In this document: one piece after another, positions 1 to 8,486 of the stretch
How positions within the stretch are numbered: position 1 is the stretch's first letter
Layout of the letters: every line of letters begins with the position of its first letter
Source: Chloroflexota bacterium
GTDB lineage: Bacteria; Chloroflexota; Anaerolineae; Anaerolineales; Anaerolineaceae
Direction: 5' to 3'
DNA: 64,000 bases
NCBI GenBank assembly: GCA_004347695.1
Contig: SLTK01000009.1
Location: forward strand, 258,328 to 322,327
The notes under the pieces: model-generated
Seen by the model: only the letters and a program-made list of their open reading frames with translations
Told to the model about the DNA's origin: nothing
The model's database searches: none
Position numbers and translations under genes: made by a program

Positions 1-2
1 CG

Positions 3-950
3 CGCGTGCTGCTTGGGCCTGGGATTGGGTTGGATTGCGCGGTGTTGGATTTTGGCGAGATCTGTCTGGTGCTCAAAACTGAACCTATCACCTTTGCCAG
101 CGAAGAAATTGGCTGGTATGCCGTGCAAATTACCGCCAATGATATCGCTACCACTGGCGCACGGCCTGCCTGGGCGATGTTTACCGTTTTGCTGCCCGAA
201 AGGAAGACCAGCGAAGAAAGCGTGACGGCGCTTTCCAAGCAGGTGACAGATGCCTGCCGCGCTGCCGGGATTACGCTGATAGGCGGTCACACAGAAGTCA
301 CGCACGGGCTCGACCGGCCGATTATCGTCACAACCATGTTGGGCGAAATTCAGCGCGATAAGCTGGTGACCACGGACCAGGCTCAGCCGGGAGATATTTT
401 GATTCTGACCAAAGGGGTGCCAATCGAAGCCACCGCATTACTGGCGCGTGAATTTCCTGCGGTCCTCAAGGATCATCTTACCCCGGAAGAAATTCTTGCA
501 GCCCGGAATTACCTTTTTACGCCAGGCATCAGCGTACTGAAGGATGCCCAAATTGCCGTAAAGACTGGCGGCGTCACCGCCATGCATGACCCAACCGAAG
601 GCGGCTTAGCGACCGCCCTGTGGGAGATGGCTCAGGCTTGCCAGCATACATTCCACGTTGATCCCGCGCGAATACTCATCCCACCGCTTTCCGCCAGAAT
701 CTGTGAGGTATTCGGCCTTGACCCGCTGGGGACGATCGCATCCGGCGCGCTGTTGCTGGCAGTCAAACCGGCAAGCAGTGGGGCAGTCTTGCACGCTTTG
801 AAGGCTGCCGGCATTTCTGCGGCTGAAATTGGAGTTGTGGCTGCCGGCGAGGCAGAAGTTCTGGTAAATCAAAAAGGTAAATTTCGTCCCCAGCAGCGGT
901 TTGACCACGACGAGATCGGCCGGGTCTACCAGCAGTACCAGCCAGGCTGA
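3..950 (+). CDS. AIR synthase-related, HypE-like protein (5' partial)
   Basis: The frame is already open at the window edge and the first visible residues (LLGPGIGLDCAVL) match the internal ATP-binding region of PurM/HypE/ThiL-type proteins, so the true start lies upstream. Other family landmarks are TEPITF, NDIATTGARP, GGHTEVT and DPTEGGLATAL. These belong to the two-domain AIR-synthase fold, which binds ATP and usually phosphorylates or dehydrates a carboxamide or thiocarboxylate substrate. The C-terminus lacks the PRIC tail with the reactive cysteine that defines true hydrogenase-maturation HypE. I therefore call it HypE-like, with unknown substrate. No hydrogenase genes are nearby. Confidence 0.85.
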   Translation, partial: RVLLGPGIGLDCAVLDFGEICLVLKTEPITFASEEIGWYAVQITANDIATTGARPAWAMFTVLLPERKTSEESVTALSKQVTDACRAAGITLIGGHTEVTHGLDRPIIVTTMLGEIQRDKLVTTDQAQPGDILILTKGVPIEATALLAREFPAVLKDHLTPEEILAARNYLFTPGISVLKDAQIAVKTGGVTAMHDPTEGGLATALWEMAQACQHTFHVDPARILIPPLSARICEVFGLDPLGTIASGALLLAVKPASSGAVLHALKAAGISAAEIGVVAAGEAEVLVNQKGKFRPQQRFDHDEIGRVYQQYQPG

Positions 951-1049
951 AGTCAGGCATCACTTTTTCCGGCTCATTTACTCCTGGCCGTGAGCATGGT
1001 AGAATTGCGGTTGCGGGTTAGAAAAACCCGTCAATAAAATCAGTTTTTT

Positions 1050-1121
1050 GCGCCTGTAGTGAAGTGGATATCACATTACCCTCCGGAGGTAAGAGCCTGA
1101 GTTCGAGTCTCAGCAGGCGCA
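1050..1121 (+). tRNA. tRNA-Arg (anticodon CCG)
   Basis: A complete cloverleaf can be folded by eye. The acceptor stem GCGCCTG/CAGGCGC has 7 perfect pairs. The D stem is GTGA/TCAC. The anticodon stem TTACC/GGTAA carries the loop CTCCGGA, with T33 and anticodon CCG at 1083-1085. The T arm is CTGAG-TTCGAGT-CTCAG, and the discriminator base is A. The 3' CCA is not encoded. The anticodon CCG decodes CGG arginine codons. Confidence 0.95.
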
Positions 1122-1270
1122 CAATTTTTCCGCGATTGCGATCTATCATTATTCAGACCTAATATTAATAGATTACTAATAATGGTTTGTTATCAATTAA
1201 TCTGAATGTAAAATCGGCAGATATCTCGCTACGTAGAGGAGAGTCTGACAGTTTGTAATAAAGGGAAACG

Positions 1271-1984
1271 ATGATGGGATCATTATTTGGCGGTTATGGC
1301 TTATACCTGCTCTTCAGTCTGCCGGCTCTAATCCTTGGATTATGGGCGCAGGCAAAAGTTCAGGGCGCTTTCAAGAAATACTCGCAGGTCCGCACGTACA
1401 CGGGACTGAATGGCGCCGAAGTCGCGCGCCGCATGCTCGATTCGAACGGTTTAAACCATGTAAAAGTCGAGCAGACGCAGGGATTCTTATCGGATCACTA
1501 CGACCCGCGCAGCAAGGTGCTGCGGTTGAGCCCGTCTGTGTACCAGTCCCCCAGCCTGGCATCCGCGGGCATTGCCGCCCATGAGGCGGGTCATGCCTTG
1601 CAGGATGCGGAAAGTTATCCCGCGTTGCGTCTGCGATCGACCATGGTACCCTCCGTGCAGATAGGAAGCTGGCTTGGACCAATCATCTTCATGATTGGCT
1701 TTTTCCTGCAAGGGACGGTTGGCACGACCGTTGCCTGGTTCGGCGTCGGGTTGTTTGCGCTGACCGCTCTCTTTGCCATTATCACGCTGCCGGTCGAATT
1801 TGACGCTACCCGCCGCGCCAAGACTTGGCTGGCAACTTCCGGCATAATTTACAACCAGGAGAGCGAAGGGGTTGCCAGAGTATTGGATGCCGCTGCATGG
1901 ACCTACGTAGCCGGCGCGATTCAAGCATTATCCACGCTGCTTTATTACGTATTTCTCCTCAGCGGCCGGTCCCGCCGGGATTAG
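1271..1984 (+). CDS. Membrane zinc metallopeptidase, YugP family (DUF2685-like)
   Basis: A 237-residue integral membrane protein. An N-terminal transmembrane helix (about 8-28) is followed by a soluble part with the metalloprotease signature HEAGH (about residue 103-107, in AAHEAGHALQ). Two hydrophobic helices (about 130-175) and a C-terminal hydrophobic segment follow. This arrangement is that of the YugP-type neutral zinc peptidase family, whose substrates are poorly known. Two ATG codons are adjacent (1271 and 1274), preceded by AAGGGAAA. A strong hairpin follows the stop, so it is probably monocistronic. Confidence 0.88.
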   Translation: MMGSLFGGYGLYLLFSLPALILGLWAQAKVQGAFKKYSQVRTYTGLNGAEVARRMLDSNGLNHVKVEQTQGFLSDHYDPRSKVLRLSPSVYQSPSLASAGIAAHEAGHALQDAESYPALRLRSTMVPSVQIGSWLGPIIFMIGFFLQGTVGTTVAWFGVGLFALTALFAIITLPVEFDATRRAKTWLATSGIIYNQESEGVARVLDAAAWTYVAGAIQALSTLLYYVFLLSGRSRRD

Positions 1985-2007
1985 CCGGGAAATTCCTTGA
2001 ACTGACC

Positions 2008-2045
2008 TGCGCCAACCTGACGGCGGCTGCCGTCAGGTTGGCGCA
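2008..2045 (+). terminator. Strong hairpin, probable terminator of the peptidase gene
   Basis: The arms TGCGCCAACCTGACGGC and its exact complement form 17 pairs with a GGCT tetraloop, 24 bases after the stop codon. The following bases (AATTAATTATG) are A/T-rich but not a clean T-run, so termination may be factor-assisted. Confidence 0.7.
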
Positions 2046-2199
2046 AATTAATTATGCTGCGCCCGCACCACAGGCTGAGAAGGATAACACGACTGTGCAC
2101 AACAAGCTCTTCTAATTGCGCAGTGCGCTCAATTCATCGGGATCATCAGCCAGGGCGCGGTGATATAGAATTGTTACGCCGTACTGAGGATATTTTGGG

Positions 2200-2205
2200 T
2201 ATAAT
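2200..2205 (+). promoter_or_regulatory. Possible -10 box for the glmS transcript
   Basis: TATAAT lies about 45 bases before the ribozyme cleavage site. No -35 box at normal spacing is visible (TTGTTA at 2171 is 23 bases away), so support is limited to position and the perfect -10 match. Confidence 0.4.
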
Positions 2206-2250
2206 CTGATCAAAGGAGATGTGAGAACCAACCACACTTGACATTTGGGA

Positions 2251-2460
2251 AGAATAGCGCATGGTTCTGTGCGACGAGTCGTACAGAGTGACGAGGATGA
2301 AGGTTCCCTGCTGCGCAGCAGGGTTAACCGGCGAGAACAGGCCGTTCACCTGGACGCCGGGAAAATCGAAAGATCAGCGGATGCCTTCCAGATGCGGTCG
2401 CATCTGTTTCTTACCCAGGTTCGCAGCATTTGAATAACCCCTTTCAAACCGGGGCGGAGT
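2251..2460 (+). ncRNA. glmS ribozyme (GlcN6P-activated self-cleaving riboswitch)
   Basis: The 5' leader of glmS carries the conserved strands of the glmS ribozyme in order. The cleavage site A^GCGC lies between 2256 and 2257. A 10-pair P1 stem (2266-2275 with 2278-2287) follows, then TGACGAGGATGAAGG (2289-2303), ATCGAA (2365-2370), CAGCGGATGCCTTCC (2375-2389), a perfect hairpin CAGATGCG/CGCATCTG (2389-2406) and a CCCC/GGGG stem (2438-2454). In the known class, glucosamine-6-phosphate acts as cofactor for cleavage, which destabilises the mRNA and represses glmS. Here about 58 bases with two hairpins are inserted at 2306-2363, between the AAGGTT and ATCGAA strands. The 3' limit is approximate. 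Confidence 0.92.
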
Positions 2461-2527
2461 TCTATCGCGCTCTCCAAAGCATATTGCCTTTGGCTGGCGT
2501 GGAATCCACCCTGCAAAGGAGCATTGC

Positions 2528-4369
2528 ATGTGCGGAATTGTTGGTTACATCGGTGAACGCAACGCAACCCCGATCATCTTGAATGGATTAAAAAGGCTCG
2601 AGTACCGCGGTTATGATTCTGCCGGGCTGGCGGTGCTGCAGGATGGGCACATCGAAGTCCGGCGCGATGCCGGCAAGCTGTCCAACCTGACCGCTCTGGT
2701 CGAAAATTCACCGATCGCCGGTAAGCTTGGCATCGGTCATACACGCTGGGCAACGCACGGCGAACCCAGCGCCCGCAATGCACATCCCCATCTGGGCAGT
2801 ACCAAACAGGTGGTGGTGGTGCACAACGGTATCGTAGAAAACTTCCTTGAACTGCGCGAAGAACTGGCAGCCGAAGGAGTCGTTTTTAATTCCGACACAG
2901 ACACGGAAGTCATCGTCCTGCTGGTGGAACGCTTTCTGGGTACGGGGACTTCACTGGAGGAGGCCACCCGGCAGGCGCTGCGCCAGTTAAAAGGCGCGCA
3001 TGGGGTGGTGGTGTTTTCGGCGCTCGAACCGGATAAGCTGATCGCTGCCCGCATCGGGAACGCCGGCGGGGTGGTAATTGGCCTTGGCAAGGATGAAATG
3101 TTCATTGCCTCCGATATTCCGGCGATTTTGGATCATACCCGGACGATGGTATTTCTCGAATCGCACCAGATGGCAGTGGTGACGCGAACCTCCTATAGTG
3201 TAAAGAATCTGGATGGCAGTCCGGTAGCACCGCAGGAGCACAACATTGGCTGGGACCCGGTCGCAGCGGAAAAGGGCGAGTACCGTCATTTCATGCAGAA
3301 GGAAATTCACGAGCAGGTGCGTTCGCTGACGGACACCCTGGCTGGGCGGGTGGACTTCGATGAAGGCACCGTCCGGCTGCCGCAACTCAACCTGACAACC
3401 GAGCAGGCGAAGAAAATATCCCGTATCATCATCACCGCCTGCGGAACGGCCGGACATGCCGGCATGGTGGGCAAGATGCTGATCGAAGCCATTGCCCGCA
3501 TCCCGGTCGAGGTGGATATTGCCTCGGAATTTCGCTACCGCAATCCAATCGTGGATGAGAACACGGTCATCCTGGCCATCAGCCAGTCCGGCGAGACAGC
3601 GGATACCCTGGCGGCGATGGATGAAGGTCGCAAGCGCGGCGCCAAACTGTGGGCAATTGTGAATGCAATTGGGTCACAGGCGATGCGGGTAGCGGACGGT
3701 TATATCTCCATGCAGGTTGGACCGGAGATCGGGGTGGCGTCAACCAAAGCCTTCACAGCCCCGCTGGTGGATTTGTATTTGCTGGCAGTACTGCTGGGCG
3801 ACTTGCGCGGAACGTTGAAGGAGAAAGAGCGCAAGCAGTTGGTGGCTGACCTGCGATTGGTGCCGGACCTGGTCGGGCGCTGCCTGGATCGCGAACCTGA
3901 AATTGTGCAGGTGGCGCGCGAAATGAAATACATCCGCAATGTGCTGTATCTTGGGCGCGGAACGAACATGCCGATTGCCTATGAAGGCGCATTGAAACTG
4001 AAGGAAATTTCGTATATCCATGCAGAAGCTTACCCGGCCGGCGAAATGAAGCATGGTCCAATCGCGCTGGTTGACCGGGACATGCCCGTGCTGGCCATCG
4101 CCCCGGACGATCCGTGGTACGAGAAGATGATCAGCCAGATCGAACAGGCCAAGGCCCGCGGCGGCAGCGTGATCGTGGTTGCTACCGAAGGCGACACGCG
4201 GGTGGAAGCCCTGGCCGATCACGTTTTCTGGGTGCCCAAGACGCCCTGGCTGCTGCTGCCGGTGATTACGGTGATCCCGCTGCAGTTGTTTGCCTATCAC
4301 ATCGCCTCGCTGCGCGGACTGGACGTCGATCAACCGAGGAACCTGGCGAAAAGCGTGACAGTGGAATAG
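2528..4369 (+). CDS. glmS: Glutamine--fructose-6-phosphate aminotransferase (isomerizing)
   Basis: Makes glucosamine-6-phosphate from fructose-6-phosphate and glutamine, the first step toward UDP-GlcNAc and cell-wall sugars. The 613-residue protein starts MCGIVGYIG, so Cys2 becomes the N-terminal nucleophile of the class II glutaminase domain (about 2-220). HTRWATHG and NGIVEN belong to that domain. Two SIS sugar-phosphate isomerase domains follow (about 285-425 and 455-600), with SQSGET and ASTKAF, and the C-terminus DQPRNLAKSVTVE is typical. AAGGAG lies 7 bases before the ATG. The ribozyme directly upstream indicates feedback control by the product. Confidence 0.97.
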   Translation: MCGIVGYIGERNATPIILNGLKRLEYRGYDSAGLAVLQDGHIEVRRDAGKLSNLTALVENSPIAGKLGIGHTRWATHGEPSARNAHPHLGSTKQVVVVHNGIVENFLELREELAAEGVVFNSDTDTEVIVLLVERFLGTGTSLEEATRQALRQLKGAHGVVVFSALEPDKLIAARIGNAGGVVIGLGKDEMFIASDIPAILDHTRTMVFLESHQMAVVTRTSYSVKNLDGSPVAPQEHNIGWDPVAAEKGEYRHFMQKEIHEQVRSLTDTLAGRVDFDEGTVRLPQLNLTTEQAKKISRIIITACGTAGHAGMVGKMLIEAIARIPVEVDIASEFRYRNPIVDENTVILAISQSGETADTLAAMDEGRKRGAKLWAIVNAIGSQAMRVADGYISMQVGPEIGVASTKAFTAPLVDLYLLAVLLGDLRGTLKEKERKQLVADLRLVPDLVGRCLDREPEIVQVAREMKYIRNVLYLGRGTNMPIAYEGALKLKEISYIHAEAYPAGEMKHGPIALVDRDMPVLAIAPDDPWYEKMISQIEQAKARGGSVIVVATEGDTRVEALADHVFWVPKTPWLLLPVITVIPLQLFAYHIASLRGLDVDQPRNLAKSVTVE

Positions 4370-4407
4370 CTAGAGGTACGCCGCGGGTCAAGTGTTAAAT
4401 TTCTAGT

Positions 4408-4432
4408 AAGGGCGCAGCGGCGCTGCGTCCTT
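4408..4432 (+). terminator. Probable glmS terminator
   Basis: AAGGGCGCAGC, loop GGC, GCTGCGTCCTT form an 11-pair hairpin (one G-T pair) 38 bases after the glmS stop. It is followed by A/T-rich AATTGTATTG without a solid T-run. Confidence 0.65.
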
Positions 4433-4924
4433 AATTGTATTGCGATGTTCCATGTATTTCGGGTCGCGCTAACCGTTCTCACGTGACGCTTTGTCCGGAT
4501 GTGAGAAATAGCTCCGCCTTAGACCTTTGCATTTCTAGCCGTAAAAACGAAAATTATGTATACCCAGCAAAATTGTTATCACTTTTCTCTCCCTTTGGTA
4601 TTCCCTTTACAAACCTGGGACTCCGGGAGAGGGCCTTACTGCAAGTGCATATGGTGAGTGAAATGTTAATTAACGTAAGTTAACCTTGAGTCGAATTAAA
4701 AATTGTACATTGCTCGACCCTTGTTGGAAGTTGAGGTCATACTCATTACACTGACACCTGTTCTTATAATCCGTTGAATCTTACAGAATCCAAACGATGA
4801 AATTACTTGCCTATAATTACCACTTGATATAAGATAAATAAAAGATCAAATTGTATAAATGTTCCAACCTTAGGTGGGATAGCTAATTTGAGATAACTAA
4901 AAATAACAGCGGGGAGGAAATAAA
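4433..4924. other. AT-rich intergenic leader of the SIR2-STAND island
   Basis: About 490 bases with no convincing gene. Base composition drops sharply relative to glmS, and the AT-rich stretch runs on through the next gene to about 8.1 kb. A TATAAT at 4812-4817 could be a -10 box but lacks a good -35. No tRNA edge, direct repeat or integrase site was recognised here. Confidence 0.6.
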
Positions 4925-7900
4925 ATGCCACTACCAAAACCTCTACTTGATGCTGTCCGAGAAGGTCGTGCCTTTCTATTTTTGGGTTCGGGTGCTTCTG
5001 CGGGTGCTATTCATCCAAAATCTGCGAACTCGTTAAGTGGAAGTGACCTGGCCGAAAGACTAGCTGAAAAATTTCTTGGTGTTGAATTTAAAGATCGTTC
5101 TCTTCAACAAATAGCAGAACTCGCAATTTCTGAAACCAACCTGTTGGTTGTTCAGGAATATATATCTTCTCTGTTTCGTGATTTTTCTCCGGCTGATTTC
5201 CATAAATTAATTCCCAGGTTTGTTTGGATCGGCATCGCTACAACAAATTATGATTTGCTGGTTGAAAGGGCATATGATTCTGTAACAAATGCTCTGCAAC
5301 ATCTTGTCGTAATTAAGAAAGACGGTGAAAGAATTGAGGAAAAGCTCAGAGTTCGAAATAGTGTGATGTATTTAAAGCTCCATGGTTGTATTTCAAATAT
5401 AGATGATCCTAATGTTCCTCTTATCCTAACACCCGATCAATATATAACTCACAAAAAGGGAAGGATTCGTCTATTTGAAAAGTTATTAAATTTTGCATTT
5501 GAATATCCATTTATTTTCATAGGTTATAGTTTGAGTGATATAGATATTCGAGCCATTCTTAATGAAATCAGTAATTTAGGAGATGCACGTCCTCGGTCAT
5601 ATATTGTCACCCCACATATGACGCAACCCGAAGTTAGGTTTTGGGAAACCAAGAAAATAACTCATATTCAGATGGATTTTAAAAGTTTTATTACAGAACT
5701 TAATAGCTCAATTCCTGAGCGAACGCGCGTGCTTTCAACCTTATCTGATGGCTCGAAACCAGCAATATATAATCGCCTCAATATAACTGCTGATATTGGA
5801 GTTAGCGAAAGCCTCGCTACATTTCTCACAAGAGATGTTGAACATATACACAGGGATTTTAAAACAGAACCTCCTGATCCGAAGTCTTTTTACAAAGGTT
5901 ATTTTATCGATTGGTCACCGATTGCCTCCAATCTAGATGTAAGAAGGACCTTTACTGACTCAATCATAGCCGAAGTATTTTTGGCTGACGAGGAGGAAAG
6001 GAGAGATATTTGCGAATTTTTCGTAATAAAAGGGCATGCAGGTTCAGGTAAAACAGTAATATTAAAGAGACTAGCTTGGGACGCTTCGATTGAATACGAA
6101 AAATTATGCTTGTTTGCTAAAGAATCATCCTTTATTGATTTTGAACCAATATCAGAGCTTTATAGACTGTATAAAGAAAGAATATTTCTTTTTTTCGACC
6201 CAATAACAGAATTCGCAGATGTGATTGAAGAAATAATTCCAAAAGCCCGAAAAGAAAAAATTCCTTTAACAATTATTGGCGCTGAACGTCAAAATGAGTG
6301 GAATTCCGAATGTGGTCATTTGGAGGTTTTTGTTAATGGCACATACGAAGTACCCTACCTGTCAGAAAAGGAAATAGAAAGTTTAATTGAAAACTTGACT
6401 AAATATAAATCTCTGGGTTATTTACTTGATAAATCATTTGAGGAGCAGAAGGAAGCGCTCGGAAAACACGCCGGTAGGCAACTCCTGGTGGCATTACACG
6501 AAGCTACTTTAGGAAAACCATTCACCGACATTGTATTTGATGAATATAATTCTATTTCTTCACGGAGAGCGCAATCACTTTACTTGACTGTTTGCATTTT
6601 TCATCGAGTTAACGTTCCTGTCAGAGCAGGTTTCATCTCCAGGGTGCATAAGATTCCATTTTCAGAATTCTCGGAAAATTTATTTAAACCATTAGAGTTC
6701 ATTGTTTTTGCTAAAAAGAATGAAATTATACATGATTATGAATATCGAACTCGACATTCACATATTGCGGAGATCGTTTTCGAACGAGTCTTGACAGATG
6801 TACAAGACCGGTATGATGAATATTTACGGATAATCAATTCCATTGATATAGATTTTAGTTCGGATAGAGAAGCACTAAAAGGTATGATGAATGCAAAAGG
6901 ACTAATTTCATTATTTCCTGACCCGCAAATGATAAGGCAATTATTTAAGGAGGCTAATAAGAGAGACGAAGAGAATCCAATGCTAATTCAGCAAGAAGCC
7001 TTATTCGAAATGCATTCTCCAAATGGCAACTTAGAAAAAGCAGCCGTTCTATTACAGCGAGCGATAAAACTAGCTCCTTACAGCAAGCCAATTGCGCATT
7101 CCTTATCGGAATTAGCTTTGAAGAGATCGGAAAATTGCACAAATGAAGTCGAAAGGAATAAATATCGTCAAGATTCAAAGAAGTTAGCTTTAGGCATTAT
7201 TTCGAAAGGATCGTTTACAGCTCATCCGTACCACACTCTCATAAAAGTAGAAATGAGCGAATTGAAGGAGTTGTTAATCTCGAGCGATGAGGCAACTATA
7301 GAACGGAAAATTAAAGACCTGGAAAAAATTTTATTAGATGTTGTTCAACTATTTCCCGACGATAGTTATATCTGGGAAATTGAGGCTGATTACAATACGC
7401 TAATAAACGAGAATTCTAAAGCCTTGGCGGCTCTTGAAAAAGGGTTTGCAATAAACAAAAGAAGTTCGTATATCGCATCTAGATTAGCAAAAGTATATGA
7501 GACTAATGGAAGGTTAGATGACGCATTGAAGGTTTTACGCGAATGCCTAGAAGCGAATCCTTCTGAAAAGCATATTAATTTTCAGCTCGCAATGTTACTA
7601 TTAAAGAATTCGAACAGCAACAAAGATGAGGTTGGATTCCATCTTAAACGGTCTTTTACAAATGGCGATAATAATTATGCGGCTCAATTTTGGTTTGCTC
7701 GTCATTTGTATTTGTTAGGAGAACGGACAGAGGCAATGGAATTATTTGCTAAGTTGGGTGAAGTTAATATTGATACGAGGATTAAAAAAGAACCGAGGGG
7801 GGTTGTACAGGAAAATGGGGATGTTAAGCGTTTTGCAGGCATTATATTTAATGTGGAAGCATCATATGCATTCATAATTAGAGATGGGTATCAAGATAAA

Positions 7901-8026
7901 ATATTTTCACATTTTAGTCACAATAATGCAGTCAATTGGAAAAAACTGAGCTATCACAGAAGAGTAACTTTTGATTTAGCTTTTAATTACCGAGGTCCAT
8001 TGGCTTTAAATATTTCTACAGAATAG
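4925..8026 (+). CDS. SIR2 - STAND NTPase - TPR - cold-shock-like domain protein (putative anti-phage defence)
   Basis: A 1033-residue multidomain protein. The N-terminal SIR2-like domain (about 13-260) shows GSGAS (21-25), TTNYD (106-110), KLHG with H153, and GYSLSD (200-205), the motifs of defence-type NAD-hydrolysing SIR2 effectors. A P-loop NTPase follows, with Walker A GHAGSGKT (370-377), a Walker B-like FLFFDP (421-426) and IGAER (451-455), as in STAND proteins. Helical TPR-like repeats occupy about 700-950. The last about 65 residues (968-1031) resemble a cold-shock domain: IIFN, YAFI, IFSHFS and a closing RGPLALNI line up with KWFN, FGFI, VFVHFS and KGPQAANV. GGAGG precedes the ATG. 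The low GC and lack of partners suggest a horizontally acquired single-gene system. Inference: target sensing by TPR/CSD triggers NAD depletion. Confidence 0.85.
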   Translation: MPLPKPLLDAVREGRAFLFLGSGASAGAIHPKSANSLSGSDLAERLAEKFLGVEFKDRSLQQIAELAISETNLLVVQEYISSLFRDFSPADFHKLIPRFVWIGIATTNYDLLVERAYDSVTNALQHLVVIKKDGERIEEKLRVRNSVMYLKLHGCISNIDDPNVPLILTPDQYITHKKGRIRLFEKLLNFAFEYPFIFIGYSLSDIDIRAILNEISNLGDARPRSYIVTPHMTQPEVRFWETKKITHIQMDFKSFITELNSSIPERTRVLSTLSDGSKPAIYNRLNITADIGVSESLATFLTRDVEHIHRDFKTEPPDPKSFYKGYFIDWSPIASNLDVRRTFTDSIIAEVFLADEEERRDICEFFVIKGHAGSGKTVILKRLAWDASIEYEKLCLFAKESSFIDFEPISELYRLYKERIFLFFDPITEFADVIEEIIPKARKEKIPLTIIGAERQNEWNSECGHLEVFVNGTYEVPYLSEKEIESLIENLTKYKSLGYLLDKSFEEQKEALGKHAGRQLLVALHEATLGKPFTDIVFDEYNSISSRRAQSLYLTVCIFHRVNVPVRAGFISRVHKIPFSEFSENLFKPLEFIVFAKKNEIIHDYEYRTRHSHIAEIVFERVLTDVQDRYDEYLRIINSIDIDFSSDREALKGMMNAKGLISLFPDPQMIRQLFKEANKRDEENPMLIQQEALFEMHSPNGNLEKAAVLLQRAIKLAPYSKPIAHSLSELALKRSENCTNEVERNKYRQDSKKLALGIISKGSFTAHPYHTLIKVEMSELKELLISSDEATIERKIKDLEKILLDVVQLFPDDSYIWEIEADYNTLINENSKALAALEKGFAINKRSSYIASRLAKVYETNGRLDDALKVLRECLEANPSEKHINFQLAMLLLKNSNSNKDEVGFHLKRSFTNGDNNYAAQFWFARHLYLLGERTEAMELFAKLGEVNIDTRIKKEPRGVVQENGDVKRFAGIIFNVEASYAFIIRDGYQDKIFSHFSHNNAVNWKKLSYHRRVTFDLAFNYRGPLALNISTE

Positions 8027-8119
8027 CAATCATTTTTTGGGGGGCGAATCAAAAACAGTCAATTCCTTCGGTGGTTATTAATTTTTTTATTTTCTTTAAC
8101 TGTGTATTCTTTTTTGGAT

Positions 8120-8473
8120 TCATTTATACTTCTCCAGGTATTGTTTGAGCACCACCGCCTGGTTGTGAACCGTGTCTCGCGCACCGTAAATCAGGGTAAG
8201 GGTATCCTGACGAGCATATTCGAGCAGGGTTTGCACCGCCTGGGGGTTGGCTGCCAATTCCTGGCGGTAGGCGGAAACGAATTGGTCCCATTGGTCTGGA
8301 TTGTGGTGAACCTGTTGGCGCAGCGCATTGCTGGGTGCGACCTCTTTCAGCCAGGCGGTAATTTGCAGTTTCTCCTTGGTGAGGCCGCGCGGCCATAAGC
8401 GATCCACCAAAATGCGGACGCCATCTTCGGCAGCGGCAGGTTCATAAGCGCGCTTTATGCGTATAGACATCAT
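8120..8473 (-). CDS. DUF488 family protein
   Basis: A small basic protein of about 117 residues with the DUF488/YeaO-type N-terminus (IRIKRAYEP, RILVDRLWPRGL) and LIYGARD near the C-terminus. Its biochemical role is not established. Two adjacent ATG codons are possible (8473 or 8470), with AAAGG a few bases upstream. The frame is open further upstream, but that extension would run back into the preceding gene, so it was trimmed. It is the last gene of a minus-strand group with the ZnDPC-like and LOG genes. Confidence 0.85.
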   Translation of the reverse strand: MMSIRIKRAYEPAAAEDGVRILVDRLWPRGLTKEKLQITAWLKEVAPSNALRQQVHHNPDQWDQFVSAYRQELAANPQAVQTLLEYARQDTLTLIYGARDTVHNQAVVLKQYLEKYK

Positions 8474-8486
8474 TGGGCTGCCTTTC

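Noticed and set aside
6..950. Complete HypE with hydrogenase-maturation role
   Set aside because: The N-terminus is cut by the window and the C-terminal cysteine tail is absent.
4435..4683. Open frame of 82 codons between glmS and the SIR2-STAND gene
   Set aside because: No ribosome-binding site, mixed composition unlike proteins, no recognisable family; likely chance in an AT-rich gap.
4925..8026. Two separate genes or a frameshifted fusion
   Set aside because: The frame is continuous over 1033 codons with consistent composition and ordered domains.
4433..8100. Tn7-like insertion at glmS
   Set aside because: Position is suggestive, but no Tn7-type ends, target duplications or tns genes are visible.
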